Origin: Robiginitomaculum sp.
GTDB lineage: Bacteria; Pseudomonadota; Alphaproteobacteria; Caulobacterales; Maricaulaceae
DNA length: 64,000 bases
NCBI GenBank assembly: GCA_016765135.1
Contig: JAESQN010000015.1
Location: forward strand, 1-64,000
Direction: 5' to 3'
Numbering within the stretch: the first letter of the stretch is position 1; each line of letters begins with the position of its first letter. This document shows positions 62,022-64,000 of the stretch, one piece after another. Position numbers and translations under genes: made by a program. The notes below the pieces were generated by a model. The model worked only from the letters and a program-made list of their open reading frames with translations. It did not search any database and was not told where the DNA came from.

Positions 62022-62263
62022 TGGGGAGTATTCACACAATGTTGCAGTGAATTCAATGCTGAAAGCTGTCAATCGGTGAGGTGGTTCTGATAAATCGGAC
62101 AATTAACATTATAGAGTGGTGTAAGTTCCTGCTCGGCCTTGGAATTTTCAACACTTATGCGCGGGGGTAAAAGTAGACGCGTCATTCATAGCATTGCGTA
62201 GCTTTACATGATACACTTGATGTATTATGCTTACTAATTGTCTTGAGTATGAAAGAAAACTAA

Positions 62264-62851
62264 ATGTCAAAAATTTTGAAGGCATTTCAAAACCAGCAGC
62301 AGGCGATCAGAAGGATAGTTGGCAAATACCGGTCCAACCCGGCAGATGTTGAAGATTTGGCACAGGACGTTTTTCTAGCGGGGTTTGCGGCGGAACTTCG
62401 CGGTGATATTCATGAACCAGAGCGCTTGCTTTTTAGGATCGCTAAAAACCTGGCAATCAATGAAGTCGTGCGAAAAGTGAATACAACGTCACAATCTATT
62501 GAGGATTCGTCAATCTCGTCTGTCTATAAGGATAAGAGCTTGATTTTAGCAGACGATGCGCTGGATGCGCGTCAACGTTTGTTCATTTTTTCACAGGCTC
62601 TGGCAAGTTTGCCACCAGAATTAAGACGGGTATTTGTTATGCGAAGAGTTGAGGGGCTGAAATTCAAGCAAATCGCTACACGCTTAAATGTGTCTGTGAG
62701 CCTGGTGGAAAAACGTGTTGCTGCGGCTATGCTACAGTGCCGCGCCTATTTGATTGAGAACGAATATGATCTTGCCGATTTCTGGGCTGACCCCAAACCA
62801 AAGACACAGAGCGAAATAGAAGCGTTTAAAAACCGTGTTATAAAAGACTGA
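62264..62851 (+). CDS. FecI-like ECF sigma factor
   Basis: This is a 195-residue sigma-70-family regulator. Region 2 is ADVEDLAQDVFLAGF with RIAKNLAINEVVRK, and region 4 is LPPELRRVFVMRRVEGLKFKQIATRLNVS. It is followed after 18 bp by a FecR-type anti-sigma factor, so it should respond to a TonB-dependent outer-membrane receptor. Such a receptor gene probably lies beyond the right edge. The target uptake system (iron or glycan) is unknown. Confidence 0.9.
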   Translation: MSKILKAFQNQQQAIRRIVGKYRSNPADVEDLAQDVFLAGFAAELRGDIHEPERLLFRIAKNLAINEVVRKVNTTSQSIEDSSISSVYKDKSLILADDALDARQRLFIFSQALASLPPELRRVFVMRRVEGLKFKQIATRLNVSVSLVEKRVAAAMLQCRAYLIENEYDLADFWADPKPKTQSEIEAFKNRVIKD

Positions 62852-62869
62852 TGTGACGAATAACGAGAT

Positions 62870-63937
62870 ATGAAAACAGATAGCCTAAATATAATACCCT
62901 TGCCGGATAATAAGCGCATCGAAAGCGAGGCGGCTGAATGGATTATGCGCTTGCAAGAAGATAATATTACTGAAGCCAGGATCGCCGATTTTAAGCAATG
63001 GCGCTCTCAAAGTAACAGGCACAAAAAAACGTTCGAAGAATTATCCCGGTTTTGGGGTGGTTTGGATTTTGTGGAGCAGCTTGCGGACTATGGACAAAAT
63101 GATGCCGCCATAGAACCCGTGCAACAAGACCGCGCTGCGCGGAGAATGAAATACTTCAAACGTGTTGCGGTGGGCGCTCTTGCTGCGACGATACTTGTTA
63201 TGGTCGGGATACCCTCTTACAAGTTTGCGACACGAATAGAGCCTGGGTTTGCCGCAACCTACCAAACTGCAATTGGCGAACAAGAGACGATCAACCTGCC
63301 TGACGGGTCTCAAATTATCCTGAACACCAATAGTGTTGTCTCTGTCGCATTTTCAAAAGAAAACCGTAAAATATTCCTTTCCAAAGGAGAGGCGTTTTTT
63401 GAAGTAGAATCCGATAAAAGCAAGCCGTTTTCTGTCAACACGGACAAGGGCATTGTAACGGCCATAGGGACAGCATTTAGTGTACGGCTAACGGACAACA
63501 AACTCGATGTGTTGGTTACGGAGGGTCGTGTAACACTTAAATCAACGCCCCTAAAACCCACTTCTGATATTTTGATACCAAATAAACCCAAAGACGTGCT
63601 GCCAGTATTGGAAGTTTCTGCAGGGCAGGCGGCAGTTCTTGGCGGTGGGGTCGAAAGCGTTTCTATTGTTTTGCCCCCGGCCTTGGAAAAGCAAGTGGAT
63701 TGGCAAGACGGTGAGTTATCTTTCAAAGGTGAAACTTTGGGAGAAGTTATCAATGACATAAGCCGCTATACGGATCTCACCATAGAGATTGCAGGTGAAG
63801 ATTTGCGCGCCCAGAGAATTGTAGCCTATTACAAAGTCGGCGATGTTGAGCGTTTATTCGAAGCTTTAAATGTTATGGCCAATATCGAAGTTGAACGGGT
63901 GAGCAATACCCATGTTAAGCTTTACCGCCCAAATTAA
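62870..63937 (+). CDS. FecR-like anti-sigma regulator
   Basis: This 355-residue protein has an N-terminal cytoplasmic sigma-binding region (AAEWIMRLQEDNITEARIADFKQW), one membrane helix (about residues 98-116) and the periplasmic FecR domain. The latter shows TAIGEQETINLPDGSQIILN and FFEVESDKSKPFSVNTD. A C-terminal STN-like part follows (GETLGEVINDISRYTDLTI, IVAYYKVGDVERLFEAL). It controls the sigma factor encoded just upstream. Confidence 0.9.
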   Translation: MKTDSLNIIPLPDNKRIESEAAEWIMRLQEDNITEARIADFKQWRSQSNRHKKTFEELSRFWGGLDFVEQLADYGQNDAAIEPVQQDRAARRMKYFKRVAVGALAATILVMVGIPSYKFATRIEPGFAATYQTAIGEQETINLPDGSQIILNTNSVVSVAFSKENRKIFLSKGEAFFEVESDKSKPFSVNTDKGIVTAIGTAFSVRLTDNKLDVLVTEGRVTLKSTPLKPTSDILIPNKPKDVLPVLEVSAGQAAVLGGGVESVSIVLPPALEKQVDWQDGELSFKGETLGEVINDISRYTDLTIEIAGEDLRAQRIVAYYKVGDVERLFEALNVMANIEVERVSNTHVKLYRPN

Positions 63938-64000
63938 CCCCAATACTTACATTGTCACCTGCAAAACCGTGCAAAAAATAATAAAAAGTAAATAAAAAAG

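Overview
The window reads as a chromosomal segment of a marine, prosthecate or budding-type alphaproteobacterium of the Caulobacterales/Maricaulales/Hyphomonadales kind. The evidence is the alphaproteobacterial pdhA - lipoyl-pdhB - pdhC operon, a gene set in the same order as the Caulobacter holdfast genes hfsE-F-G-H, an M23 peptidase/bactofilin pair of the type known from Hyphomonas, an alphaproteobacterial histidyl-tRNA synthetase, and the ispB / DUF2007 / methyltransferase neighbourhood. Genus and species cannot be fixed from this sequence. Most of the window has moderate GC. Two stretches are visibly AT-richer: about 2.57-5.74 kb and, most strongly, 23.7-27.3 kb.

Layout. 0-2.2 kb: a 12-bp tandem repeat encoding (MTDK)n, then a coupled trio of two rSAM/selenodomain-associated transferase-type proteins and a rhodanese. 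2.2-2.6 kb: a scar holding decayed copies of the ends of two neighbouring genes. 2.6-8.1 kb: a LytTR membrane regulator divergent from a beta-lactamase-fold lipoprotein, a uracil-DNA glycosylase and a RimB-RimK-like fusion. 8.2-15.5 kb: ETF-ubiquinone oxidoreductase, a TPR lipoprotein, ispE, a MraY/WecA-like transferase, ispB, DUF2007 and a TrmN6-like methyltransferase. 15.6-22.5 kb: a DUF4198 protein and the holdfast-like polysaccharide operon. 22.7 kb: tRNA-Ser(GCT). 23.2-28.9 kb: an accessory block with three tandem paralogous Cys-containing lipoproteins and an animal-type haem peroxidase. 29.2-34.2 kb: DUF2130, an MmyB-type regulator beside a membrane protein, pgi, and a membrane protein/XRE pair.

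34.4-44.1 kb: hisS; a nickel superoxide dismutase cassette (small His-containing membrane protein, sodN, sodX); DUF2157/DUF4401 and GDYXXLXY proteins; ftsB; pdhABC. 44.3-48.2 kb: yajC, a stand-alone SecD head-domain paralogue, secD and secF. 48.3-51.8 kb: LysM lipid/periplasm-targeted protein, pcm, surE, serS. 51.9-58.4 kb: a large AsmA-like protein, a 1-Cys Bcp, a frameshifted DUF455 gene, and the M23 peptidase plus bactofilin. 58.5-63.9 kb: an AlaC-like aminotransferase, an aldo/keto reductase, rplS-trmD and a FecI/FecR pair.

Four points stand out. The first is the lipoprotein family at 23.2-27.3 kb, which I do not recognise: an N-terminal cysteine module is shared and the C-terminal domains have diverged, next to a tRNA gene. 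The second is the SecD head-only paralogue inside the sec operon. The third is a family of paired palindromic repeats (REP/dRS3-like), one of which sits in frame inside pdhC. The fourth is a recurring pattern of 12-20 bp tandem duplications at gene junctions.
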